Shown: positions 53,397 to 64,000 of the stretch, piece by piece
How the letters are laid out: the number at the start of each line of letters is the position of its first letter
How positions within the stretch are numbered: the first letter of the stretch is position 1
Assembly: GCA_001599815.1 (NCBI GenBank)
Contig: BCIA01000001.1
Location: 5,290,978 to 5,354,977 of the forward strand
Source of the DNA: Furcasterigmium furcatum
Lineage: Eukaryota > Ascomycota > Sordariomycetes > Glomerellales > Plectosphaerellaceae
Length of the DNA stretch: 64,000 bases
Reading direction: 5' to 3'
Translations under genes and position numbers: made by a program
The notes under the pieces: model-generated
Told to the model about the DNA's origin: nothing
The model's input: the letters and a program-made list of their open reading frames with translations, nothing else
Databases searched by the model: none

Positions 53397-56300
53397 GACG
53401 GCATGGGGACCGGGTATCCGGCAGCTTTAACGAACATATGACCCCATTTCAGCACATAACACGAACAACGGACATTGATCTTTCCTGGACTTTCTCTAAG
53501 CTCACCACTTCAGCCGCAAGGCAATGGCGGCTACGACCCTGGAGTTTTTCTCTCTCTCGTCATCATTCAGGGAAATGGGAGCGGTGCATCGACGACCTAG
53601 CCGGTCTTTTCTCTTTTCTCTCTTCCACTTTCGGGTAGAAAGGCATACTAATCCGCGCTCATTTTTGTGACTTTTCCTGTTTTTGTCGTTTCTCTCTCGC
53701 ATCCTGCATCGGATGGTTTCTGGCCTGTCGTCACTCGTTTTGAGGCAGGGTTTTCGTTACATATAGACCTGGGACGGGATGGCGCGGGGCTCTCTCGGCG
53801 GCTTGTTGCTTAGTTATCTGCACACCTCCCCCGGCGGCGACTGCGGCTAATGCTGCGAAGAGCGGCCGGCGTCGGTCGTGGGGAGTAATGATTGATGAGG
53901 ATCGTATATAGGTTGCAAACCCCCGGGGTGTAGACGGGGAGATATATACATCCAGCTGTTTTTTTGAGATGTGCGTGCGTCGATCGGTTATGGTGTCAAG
54001 CCCGGACGTGCAGACCTGTCCTAGAAAGTCAGACCACGGATGTAACCCAGTAACAATCCATGCGTACGAGCTGGCTAGCAGTTGATGGATGCTGAGACGT
54101 GGCCAGTCTTTACCAGGCAGTACCAATGTGTCTGGGAAGCGAAACGCCCTACTGGTGCGCCAGTGAAAAGGGGTCAAGGGTAACTTGGAAGGACGGGCCA
54201 GCTCAACCACCATGGAATATGACGTTCAGTCGCAGGCAAGAACCGTCTCTGGTGGAACATGAGGAATTGTGAGAAGAATAATGGGCTCGTGGTATCCGGA
54301 AAGTGTAGGTCTCGAGAGTCCGTCGACGGTTGATGGAAGATGTCTCGACGCTTCTCGATCTAGGTATATCTAGACAACATGAGCAACCCGCGAATGAAGA
54401 CAACGCATCTTCAAATGCGCGCACATTTCCAGGCGGGTTAGGCAAGCGGTACTTTATTGTGAAATGTGTGTGGCAGGCTTCCAGGTACCGCTGTATCTTG
54501 TTCGGGTCCCTGACCGCAGACAGTACAGCAGCCTCTTGAGCCCGTCGGAGGACGACAAAGTACGAAAATGGACTCATTGGAAGAGATTTTTTCTCGGTCA
54601 TTGATCATTCAACATTTCTTTCCAAAAGAGATGTGATGACTCGAGGAAGAGCCAGGGGGCCGGCCCAGATTGGGGTTCTGAGAGGAGCTTGTCGGGCAGG
54701 CGGGTTCAGGGGTAGGGAGGATCTGGGTTTAGGTAGAGGGCCCCGGCAAAAGAAGCGGCATCGGCGGCAATTCCTTGATTCTGGCGTCTCTGCGGGCTGA
54801 AAATTCTTCAGCCCGCATGATGTCGGGGTCGTGGTGGTGAAGGACTGGTCCGGGCCTTCGCTCGAGGTCGGTCAGCTGAACCACGGGCGCATCGCTTTAG
54901 CAAGAGCGGGATGGCTGGTTTAGACTTCTCCACGGTCTAGGGACAGAATCTGTGATGCCGGTGATTGTTTCGAGTTTGTTGTGGGATCGGTGCATGTCCT
55001 CGGAGTGTTGCTGGTGGCTTTCATCGGCAGCCATCACTACCACCACTTGGGCCTCAGCAACGTCGATCAAGCTGTTTAGGAGAGCTTTTCCTCGTCGCAG
55101 GCCCGCCGAAGCTCATGCACAAAGTGAGACTCATGACAAGAGTGTAGAATCCAGCTGAGAGCGGCCAACTCATCGTGGAGTAGTGTCCTTCGGGCATTGG
55201 AGGGCGTCCCTTGGGGACCACCCCCATGACGACCAGGTGTGTGATCGTGAACTGGAATACCACACTTGAAATGACCACGTCACGTCATAGATCGAGACAT
55301 TTTCCTAGGGCCATCAGAAGAACTGTGCTGCAGACAGGGTATACCGTTCATTGTGTCAGAGTCGTAAGACCTCGTCGGACCGTCTCGTTATCTGGCACCA
55401 CGTGCTGGATGGTCAGTACTTGTATGATATCAGCCACGACCAAAGGTCCCCAAAGAACAGATAATAACCCGGGCGACGACGAATCCTCGGCGTCCAGCCC
55501 GCCCCGGGAAGCAGCCGCCGCGCGGCGAGCAGCAGGCCAAGAGGTGTAAGGTTGCTTTTTGCATCAGTTCTGACGTCCCTTGGCAGAGCCAGAGCCTAGA
55601 ACCAAGAAACCAGAACCCCTGGACCCGGCTTATCCAGATCGGAGGGCCGGTGCGCCACTGCCGAGCCTAAGGGGGTCGGATCTTGCATCTCCTCGGAGCA
55701 GAGTTGAGCCTCCACTTTCCCCCGTGTCGGCGCCGACGGATGCTCGAAGCGCCCGCAAGATATCAGCGGGTTATCTAGGTGGACACTTCCGATGTGCTGA
55801 TGCGTCGCGTCGCTATGCGAGGTTGGCGAGCAACAGGGATGCGATGGTCGGCATTCATTGAAGATGTCGGCCTCAATGGCGCTTCGAGTGGACTTGTTCC
55901 TGGGGAGTTCAAGGTTGGGGAACGGATCGTAGCTGCTAAGGGTACGTAGTTACCCCAATTACAGGGACCCGACAGCTGGGACCCAACGTGGGGGAGACCT
56001 TTAGCAGGGAATGGAAGGAACGCTTGCTTATTAAGCCACCTTAAGCGTGCCTTTGTGGCTTGGCAGCGATCCCCTGGTCCAGGACAAGCATCAGCCGCAC
56101 AACCTTATCTCTCCCCGAGTCAAACACACACCATCTTCCACATCGGGATCTACAATCTGCTACTAGCCTCTCAGAGGTAGCTCAACATGTGTCACCCCAG
56201 AGATAGACAATCTTGATGCGAGCTGAAGTCATACCCACGAAGGCAACCCTTCGGAGCATGGCATTCGATGACCTTTTCGTTTGCAGACAACGTGAGTCCA

Positions 56301-57232
56301 GTCGTATCTATTTGGAGAAGAGTCACTGACAGGAGCACTCGCTCTCAGACGGCATTCTGGCTCGGCGGGGCCCCGTCGGATCCATCAACGGCACATCGTC
56401 AGCCTTATGGGCTTAATGAACCCCATCAGAGACGCCGTCGAGAAACTTCGTCCGCGGAGATTCACCAGCGACAGGCGGAGGACATATGTACGAGTATATA
56501 CGCTGGAGACCTTGTCGACGTTTTCACGAGCTTCCATCCGGCCACTCACAGGCCGGGAACACCTTATCTCTTGGCGTGTGGGGCCCGTCTCGACGGCACA
56601 TCATATCTGGCGGTTGTCTATCGCAGCGCCGCATCATCTCGACTGCCTCTAGTCAGGGCCCTGATAAGCTTGTGAAAGGCCTGGAGGCCTGTCCCGCCCT
56701 GATTCTGGCCAATCGACATCATTCCAGAGGCCATTATCGCTGTTCCTGGTCCAAGCAGCCGCTGTCTGGTTCGCCATCCGGGCTGGGACGCTCGTGGCTC
56801 GGTGCCACCTACGTCTCAGTGCCATACTGGTCAGGCTCATCGCGAACATTCGATCCGGCGCATTCTCATGACGTTGTCGACCTTGCATCTTTCCCGTGTT
56901 TCTTGGCTCAATATCCCATTCGTGGCACTCGATTCTCGGCATTGCTCCACGGCTTCGTCCTGCTCTGCAATCGAGCTCTCCCGACTCTCTCGCTTCGCCT
57001 CCCAGCTTGGCCCTGGCCTTGCCGCGACTCCCGTCCGGGCTGCCTCGATTCTGTCTTCGAAAAAGCCACACTGCCGTCTCATCCCGCTCGTCTTTTGCTT
57101 CTCCGAGCTGAACAAGGACTCTTTACGCCTGATCTCGCCATAAGCAACACGCGGCGCGGCGTCGTTTAGCCCTTGGCCAGTGTGCCATTCAAACGTCAGA
57201 ACGTCTAGACCACGCCCCTGGACGGGGCTTTC

Positions 57233-57238
57233 TTATCA
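57233..57238 (-). promoter_or_regulatory. Candidate GATA-factor site (HGATAR)
   Basis: TTATCA on the plus strand reads TGATAA on the minus strand, matching the AreA/Nit2 core. It lies about 0.5 kb upstream of the nitrate transporter ATG. Short motif, so chance occurrence is possible. Confidence 0.35.
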
Positions 57239-57486
57239 GGGATCGGCACACGGTCCGCCTTTAGGCCTCCCTGCTCCCGCTTGCTCCAGACCCAGCCCGC
57301 AACCACCCATCCCAGCCTCAGACGCAGGTGAAGCGTCTCCGGTCCCGGCAGCGCTCCTATCTCCCACCATACCATCTGTCCCACCCACGGTCGACAGGGA
57401 CCTGCTCTCCACGAGCTCCAGATTGGCTTAGCGTCCGGGAGTTTGTGCTCTCCCCGGAGATGCTCGAACAGAACCTCAATCTGGAA

Positions 57487-57492
57487 TGATAG
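57487..57492 (+). promoter_or_regulatory. Candidate GATA-factor site (HGATAR)
   Basis: TGATAG lies 241 bp upstream of the transporter ATG. About 30 bp before it, at 57452-57459, the minus strand reads CTCCGGGG, one mismatch from the NirA consensus CTCCGHGG. Confidence 0.35.
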
Positions 57493-57732
57493 GTATTATG
57501 CCATCTGAGCGCAGCATCGTCATATAATAGAGCCCCCGAGAATCCAACTCGAATTCTCATCCGGCTCATCCACTTCAGCATACAAGAACAATACAAAGCA
57601 GCCTGCTGGCTTGAAGAGAATCTCGCAACATCTTCAGAACAACCGCCAGTTCAGCAGCATCGGCCCCCGACCTCCCCGTCCCACTTACACCAAGCACCCA
57701 CACCCACATACACACCCCCGACTTGAGCCACA

Positions 57733-59404
57733 ATGCAGCTCTCCGTTCTGTGGCGGGCCCCTGAGGTCAACCCCATCAACCTCAAGGCACGCAGTGTCCC
57801 TGTCCTGAATCCCTTCAACAAATATGGAGCAGTTTTCTTCTTCAGCTGGCTCGGTTTCATGATCGCCGTGAGTATACCTCCAATGGAAGGCTCTAATCGA
57901 CAATACACTTACACCAGCGTGACAGTTCTGGGCCTGGTACACCTTCCCGCCTCTCCTGACCATCTCCATCCGCAAAGACCTTGGTCTCACCCCGGTCCAA
58001 GTCGCCAACTCCAACATCGTCTCTCTGTCCTCCACGCTCCTGATGCGTCTGATTGCCGGGCCCGCATGTGACAAGTTCGGCTCCCGCTGGGTCTTCGGTG
58101 GTCTTCTCCTGCTCGGCTCCCTGCCTGTTGGTCTCGCTCCCCTGATCAAGAACGCAACCGGCCTATACATCAGCCGCTTCTTTATTGGTATCCTGGGCGC
58201 CACATTTGTCCCTTGCCAGGTCTGGTGCACCGGCTTCTTCGACAAGAACATCGTTGGCACCGCCAATGCTCTCGCTGGAGGGTAAGTCTCTCCGAAATAC
58301 TTCAACCGACCCCCGCAGGAAACTAATAATCGCTCTTACAGTTGGGGCAACGCTGGTGGCGGTGTCACTTACTTCGTCATGCCTGCCGTCTACGACGCCT
58401 TCGTCCACTACCACGGCTACCCCTCCGGTGTCGCCTGGCGTCTCACTTTCATCGTCCCTCTCATCTGCATCATCGCTTGCGGCATCGGCCTGCTTCTTTG
58501 CTGCGATGACACTCCTACCGGAAAGTGGAACGAGCGCCACCTTCACGTCCAGCAGAACCTCCATGACCAGGGTGTCCAGTCCTCCCCTGACGCCACCGTC
58601 GTCGACCTTCCCGGTGTTATCACGGACCGCACTGGCGACGCCGCCGGCAACGGGTCTGACGCCGAGAAGAACAGCACCCGCTCCAACAAGAACGCTTCTC
58701 AGTTCGAAAAGGAGGCCCCCCTTTCCCGCACCGAGATGCTCGAGACCGCCAAGGGCGAGACTGTCGAGAAGCCTACAATGAAGGAGGGTCTCCGAGTCGC
58801 CGTCTCGCCGCAGACCATCTTCCACGTTCTCACCTATGCCTGCTCCTTCGGCGGCGAGCTCGCCATCAACTCTATCCTCTCCTCATACTACCTGAAGAAC
58901 TTCCCCGAGCTGGGCCAAACCGGAGCTTCCAACTGGGCCGCCATGTTCGGTTTCCTCAACGTCGTGACCAGGCCCCTGGGCGGTGTTGTCGGCGATCTCC
59001 TCTACAAGTATGGTAACCGCAACCTGTGGCTCAAGAAGGGCTGGATCAGTGTTTGCGGCATCCTCACCGGCATCCTGCTCATCCTCATCGGCCGCCTCGA
59101 CCCCCACGACCTCGGAACCATGATTGGTCTCATCTTCCTCATGGCCGTCTTCCACGAGGCCGGTAACGGCGCCAACTTTGCCCTCGTCCCCCACGTCCAC
59201 CCTAAGGCTAACGGCATCTTGTCCGGCCTGACGGGCGCCGGCGGCAACCTCGGCGGTGTCGTTTTCGCCATCATCTTCCGCTTCATGGACAGCGGTACCA
59301 ACTACGCCAAGGCTCTCTGGGTCATCGGCTGCATGCACATCGGCCTCAACCTGCTCGTGTGCTGGATCCCGCCTCTGCCCAAGGGCCAGGTGGGCGGCCA
59401 CTAG
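57733..59404 (+). CDS. crnA: High-affinity nitrate transporter (MFS, NNP family)
   Basis: Three exons (57733-57867, 57926-58281, 58342-59404), 517 residues, close to the roughly 500 of Aspergillus CrnA/NrtA. Both nitrate signatures are present. The first is in AGGWGNAGGGVTYFVMP (about 162-178), crossing intron 2. The second is AGNGANFALVPHVHP (437-451), leading to GLTGAGGNLGG. Twelve membrane segments can be drawn, with a long hydrophilic cytosolic loop between segments 6 and 7 (about 230-310), as in fungal members. It imports nitrate with protons at the plasma membrane. Nitrate or nitrite reductase genes are not in the window. Regulation by GATA-type AreA and by NirA is expected for the family. 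Confidence 0.95.
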
Positions 59405-61085
59405 CGGGCTGGCTCTGGAGCAGCGAGTTTACTGTAGCGACTCGGACTTATTTGCTGGGATATATCTGGACATATATCAATATTGGGTAATTCTATGTAT
59501 GGCGTTCCGGATCTGCTGGTTGCACAAAAGGGGCCGCTTGGGTGGATGAGGAGCCGTCCCCGGCGTGGTTTTTATATGATACCTATTTAGATGAGAGTGT
59601 TGGATGCTGAATACAATTGTATATCAAGTAGAGCTGTCTCTTAGCATCACGTTTGAACATCTCGATCTTCCTACTGAACGTCGCCATCTTCCTGGCAGAT
59701 CCGGATCTCGTTCAATGGTCGGATCTCCACCGGATCGACCTCCGCTGTAATCGACCGTAGAGCCCATGTGCGGAAGCCGTGCGACGACGGCGGAGATCCG
59801 CCGATTAAAAATATGTCAAAAAGCGCCTCCGACCGACGTTTCCCGGCCGGGGTGGCAGATCCTTACTGACAGGGCGGGAGATCGACTGTACCGGCTCCAC
59901 GCGGTGGCGTCTCTGGCTGTTTGCTCCCCCGACAATTCACACGAGTCCACTTCCAGCATGACGACTCTGCTGAGTCCTCGATGCTTGCTATGATCCGCCA
60001 AGGGGTGCGAAACGCCGGGATATCTGGGCAATACCACAACAAGCTGTGGTCATTGCTTCTTCTCCCCCTGTTTCCTCCGTCCGCGCGATCGGCTGGACCC
60101 GAGGCTTGGGGCATCGTTCGTGGCGGGTGATCTGCACTTTCTCGTGTTAATGATACGGTCCATCGGCCGATTCGTACCTACATCCGCGAATATCTCTATG
60201 CCGTCATCTTCTCTTCGAGCCCAGAGAGAAGACTAGGATCTTCGTGTCGTGCATACACCCTTCCTGTGACGCAACTGATTCGTGAGTGATCGACAGAGAC
60301 ACCACGCGAGCTCCTCAAGACACTTGACACGCACTTCGCACTCCCTTGGAGTCTGTCGGCCCGGATATTTCTTCACGACCACGTCGCCAAGAAGGCCAGG
60401 GATCGATCAGTGCGAGACCCCCAGGCTCGTGATCAGCACGATGTCTTGCGACGAGAGCCAATCGTAGACCCGAGCCCGCATTCTTCAGCAGGTATGCGCC
60501 TGCGTCATGAGTGGGTTGGGATTGCGTTCCAGGATTCCGTGATGACAATGCGGACAATAGACGCCTCTCCCGGCGCGTGCCTCGAAGCGGGAGGGAGGCG
60601 GGAGTGGCGGGGGAATGGGGAATGCGTCAGGAGAGAAGAGGGAATGTTCATCGAGTCATAGAGAGGCGGTCATCGCTTGTGTTTCCGTGCTGTGATGGTA
60701 AAACGGTCGCCGTAGGGACAGTCGACGACGTGGAACAGATCACGCAAGTACAGAGATGCATGTCACGGGAGACGCGGGTTGAACAGACGAATTGAAGCAT
60801 TACCCGTCGGGAGCGGGAGTGATTAACTCAGACTAAACGCCCGGCGACCACTGAAAGAGCACAACCCAAGCCGGGCTGCATGGCAAGGCGTGGCCGCGAA
60901 CCAGATGCATGATGATCCCTTTTTATGCGAAACAGCCGAAAGGAAAGGAAGAGAGACAGAGGCCAGGCAGCCCCCCGGCGCGCGCGATCCTTCTATACAG
61001 ACAATCGAGAGATCCCCATTACCGCGGAAAAGCCCTGGCCGTGTTCATGCGACAAATGAGATGATATCACTTCGGTGAAGGAAGT
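59405..61085. other. 1.7-kb convergent intergenic region, no gene seen
   Basis: It lies between the 3' ends of the nitrate transporter (+) and the GPI protein (-). Short frames only. The left 450 bp are AT-richer, as 3' flanks; the remainder has no recognisable repeat or RNA. Confidence 0.45.
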
Positions 61086-61870
61086 TTACAGCATCAGAGC
61101 GATGGCGAGGCCACCGGCGACGGCGAAGAGGCCGGCCTTGGCGTGGGCGCCAGCGTTGTCGCCGACCTGAGCGGGCTCAGACTCCTCGGCGGAGTCAGAC
61201 TCGGTGGGAGAGGAGGCGGGCTCGGAGGTAGTGGTGGTGGTCAGGGTGGTGGAGGGGACGGAGTAGGAGGGCTCAACGGCGGAGCTGGTCTCGGCGGCGC
61301 TGCTGGACTCCTCGACGACAGAGGAGGAGGGGGCCTCGCTGGAGGTCTCGGTGGCGACGGAGAGGGTGACGGTGGCGGTGCCGGAGGCGGTGGTGATGGT
61401 GGTGGTAGAGGCGGCGGCGGAGGAGGGGTCGGCGTTGGGGTCGGCGACGACGAGGAAGGGGTTCGAGTACTGGTAGTCTGCCTCGTTGGCGTCGGAGACG
61501 ATCTTGATTCCGTACCACTCGAAGCCGGCAAGCTCGCCGGGGACGGTCCAGTCGTAGGACTCGTCGGAGTTGTTGATGCCAGCTGAGAGAAGTGTTAGCG
61601 AGACTGAGCGGCTCGGTTGGGATCTCGTCGGGGGTGATGCTTACACGCAATGTCGACGAGGGGCTGCTGCTTGTTCTGCTCGGGGCCGCCGATCAGGGAG
61701 ATGCTGACGGTGACATCGGCGAACTCCTCGGGGGCGGTCCACTGGATGGTGAAGGTGCTGCCTTCGGCAACCTTCTCCTTCTCGGAGGGCCTGGAGATGG
61801 GGTTGAAGGCAGGGTTCTGGGCGACGACGGAGGCGGCGAGGGCCAGGAGGGCGGCGGCGGTGAACTGCAT
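61086..61870 (-). CDS. GPI-anchored Ser/Thr-rich wall protein with Kre9/Knh1-type N-terminal domain
   Basis: Two exons, right to left: 61870-61645 and 61582-61086; 240 residues. Residues 1-17 (MQFTAAALLALAASVVA) are a signal peptide. Residues 18-115 form a Kre9/Knh1-type beta-sandwich: NPISRPSEKEKVAEGSTFTI-QW at the start, a LVDIASGINNS junction over the intron, then YDWTVP and YQYSNPFLV. A Ser/Thr-rich stalk (about 125-215) would be O-mannosylated. The end has a small-residue omega-site region (GDNAG) and a hydrophobic tail (GLFAVAGGLAIALML), typical of a GPI signal. Such proteins are attached to the plasma membrane or beta-glucan wall; a role in beta-1,6-glucan is only family-based. Plus-strand Gly-rich frames over the stalk are its shadow. 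Confidence 0.9.
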
Positions 61871-64000
61871 TTTGGAGGTTGTGTGTTGTAGGGTGGTGGT
61901 TTGGTGGTGTTTGGTGTTAGGGGGTGGTAGTGAGCGAATGTGTCTCGAAGGAGGGTCAAAAGAGTGACTATATAGGTAGGTTGGTTTCAAAAGAGTGACA
62001 GGCTGTGAGAGCCGAAAAAGGGACCAGAGTAAGCCGTGGGCGGTGGACGAACGGGCTGTGTAGGTTGGCGGAGGTGGTGAGGAGGAAGAAGAGAAGGACG
62101 AGAGCGGGAGAGACAGTGAGGTGATGGAGGGTAAGTCAAGGCAGAAGAGGGTCAGCCTCGACCATGCCGGACAGGGGGGTCGGGGGGCAGAGAACGGATG
62201 GAAAGCGCGCTGCCAAGGCACAAATGAGATGGACTGTTGTTGGTGCCGTTTGCCAGGAGCTGGACGGTACCGAACATCCGTGGATGTCGTCGACGCAGGG
62301 GTGTGTCTGGGGGAATCAGGAGTGCGGTCCGTCCAACATGTCACCTCGATGGAAGACGACGACGGGACCGACTGCAGGGACGAGGCCCAGACTCCCCAAC
62401 CGGCCACAGACTTGCTTATTGACTCCTACTATGCTGTAAACAAGTGCCCTGCCACCCCGTCCGCGCCTTGCACGCTCACTCTTCTTCCATTGCTCTCATC
62501 GCCATATAAGTGCAACTCCTCCTGCTTCTCGTCGACAGTCGCTCTCAGCCCGCGGGAAGAGAGAGAGGTCCCAGGATCCAATTCAGGAGAAACGTGGATT
62601 TGGTCCTCTCGCGCGCATGCTAGTCGAGATTAATGCCCCGTTGCGCACGTCTCATGATTGGCTCAATTCGGCCCATCGACAGGGGCACCCTGCCAAGACG
62701 ACTGGATTGGCTAAAGCCGTCTTTTCCGTCTGAACAGGGCTGCGCGCTGACCGTCCAATGACCGCCCCCGGCCACCCTCCACTTGCTGGATTGAGGGATC
62801 CGTCCACTGAACGGCGGCGCAAACCGCTGCAGCGGTAGTGCTTAGGTATTCCAGGTTGGCGCTGGGGCCAGGGAACCGTCAGGTCCATCCATCAAATGTC
62901 GCATGGATTGCTTGTATGTGTGGATGGTACCTGACGGATTCAAAAGAGTCCACCCAACGTCGAGACTGCATCCCCGACATCTCCACCTCAGCCCAAAAAT
63001 CTCCGGTCACAAACTCCAACAAGACCTGCCGGCATGCGATGATGCCACACCCGGCCTGGTCCAGCCTCACCGACACACTTTGGTCCTAGCCTCAGATCCC
63101 AAGGCACCAACCAGCCCATGCGCATGTCTCAGGGACGCGGGCCACCTCTGACGTCCAGATGTCCAGACCCTCACGTGTCTCTCCGTTGCAGAACTTCTGC
63201 GAATGGGTACGCGTAACCCTTCGCAGCAGGTACTGCGGTCGGTCGGTCAGCCGTGGCTTTGACTCCCTTCGCGGCATCTCATCTCACGAGGCGCCACGAG
63301 GAGCGACCCGACGAGAGCTTCTCCCTCGAAGACATGGTCTCACAGCCTCCGGTCGAGAGCGCTGGGCTGGTCGTCAAGGGCCCCGAAGGCTGGCATTCGA
63401 GCCAAGCACTTCCAGAACAGCGAGGCCTAAGAATAGGGGATGGGTCTAATAGTACCAACCAAGTATGGACGCTCACGATGCCGACCCCTGTTCGCGACGC
63501 CAATCTCCCAAAGGACCAAGAGTTCTGACGGCGCGGATCACGCATGCAAGTTATCGGACCGCCTGACGGGATGGCTTGCCGTTTTCCACCTGGCAGTCTC
63601 GGCATTGGGAGGACGTCCGTTTTGGTCATGGCTCCAGGCTCGCGTCCGTCTGTGCCTCTGGGGTGGTGACATGATCATCGCAGGACCAACCCTTCTCGTC
63701 CAGTCGTTCTGATGAGACTTCTGACTTCACTGCAGAAACGACAGGACAAGCAACGCTGATCTCCTCTCCTTCGGCGCTGCGAGCCGACTGTCCCCATGAG
63801 CAAACAGCGCTAGCCCAGGCACGCACGGATCGGCCGATAGTCGAGCGCTGGCTCGCCCCCCTTTCCCTGTCTAGGGAGGGTTTGTAGGGGACCTTGGAAG
63901 GCCGACCCAGCCAGCCCGCCCGGGCTCACGATCTTTCGGGGCTGAACCTCCGACATCAAGGACGGCCAGCCTACTGGGTATCGATGAGCCAACGAAACGC
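61871..64000. other. Right-end region, no gene seen
   Basis: 2.1 kb upstream of the GPI protein gene. The first about 250 bp are rich in GGTGG and GAGG on the plus strand, that is CT/CA-rich on the gene's strand, which fits its promoter and leader. Frames further right (62121-62633, 63159-63712) lack family features. A gene starting beyond the window edge cannot be excluded. Confidence 0.4.

Larger units (their letters stand above)
53397..57732. other. 4.3-kb gene-poor region upstream of the nitrate transporter
   Basis: No gene is supported. Frames such as 56486-57169 (+) are Trp/Cys/His-rich and unlike the window's genes. Frames at 55211-55549 and 55580-55861 have charged ends but no phase-consistent splice between them. 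The last 600 bp should hold the transporter promoter, with GATA elements noted separately. Confidence 0.45.

Noticed and set aside
55211..55861. Two adjacent charged frames that might be exons joined by a short intron
   Set aside because: The only GT-AG pair between them would be about 41 nt and does not keep the reading phase.
56486..57169. 227-codon frame on the plus strand
   Set aside because: Unusually rich in Trp, Cys and His with no domain, and several competing frames overlap. Looks like chance.
61143..61891. Gly-rich plus-strand frames near the right end
   Set aside because: They are the reverse complement of the Ser/Thr-rich stalk and signal-peptide exon of the GPI protein.

Overview
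The window looks like nuclear DNA of a filamentous ascomycete (Pezizomycotina, probably Sordariomycetes). The signs are short GT-AG introns of about 50-80 nt, CTAAC/CTGAC-like branch sites close to the acceptors, moderately high GC, small intergenic gaps, and a gene set that includes a COP9 signalosome subunit, a CrnA-type nitrate transporter, a GT34 mannosyltransferase, a GH16 glucanase, a Kre9-type GPI wall protein and fungal-specific families. I see no rRNA, convincing tRNA, CRISPR array, transposase or integrase. The species cannot be fixed from sequence alone.

Left part (0.7-20.2 kb) is gene dense. In order it holds: a flavocytochrome b2-type L-lactate dehydrogenase (-) ending in a peroxisomal SKL signal; the mitochondrial J-protein Jac1 (+); a DJ-1/PfpI protein (-); a MYND zinc-finger protein (+); COP9 subunit 4 (+); an SGNH hydrolase (-); proteasome beta5/Pre2 (+); mitochondrial tRNA t6A synthase Qri7 (-); a large AAA ATPase gene (-) whose frame is broken by one extra 20-bp repeat unit; and a 1076-residue single-pass membrane protein of unknown function (-).

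Middle part (21.5-53.4 kb): a small four-helix membrane protein; a GT34 alpha-mannosyltransferase; a secreted GH16 glucanase; a SNF2 ATPase; a tentative small ORF; an F-box/LRR-like protein; SDH assembly factor 3; a DEAH RNA helicase (Dhr2-like); a stand-alone NIF3/YqfO-type domain protein; the t-SNARE Sec9; a GTPBP1-like GTPase; EMC6; and a vezatin/Inp2-like membrane protein. Most are conserved housekeeping genes, often in convergent pairs with 3' gaps of 140-330 bp.

Right part (53.4-64 kb) is gene poor. It holds only a nitrate transporter and a GPI-anchored Kre9-like wall protein, separated by long stretches in which I find no gene.

The genes do not form an obvious pathway cluster. Several serve mitochondria (Jac1, Qri7, SDHAF3), the secretory pathway and wall (GT34, GH16, EMC6, Sec9, Kre9-like) or proteolysis control (Pre2, CSN4, F-box). 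Exon structures were inferred by hand from splice signals, reading phase and family similarity. The strongest unusual observations are the 20-bp duplication that disrupts the AAA ATPase and the PTS1 signal on the lactate dehydrogenase. I did not find a convincing new multi-gene system.
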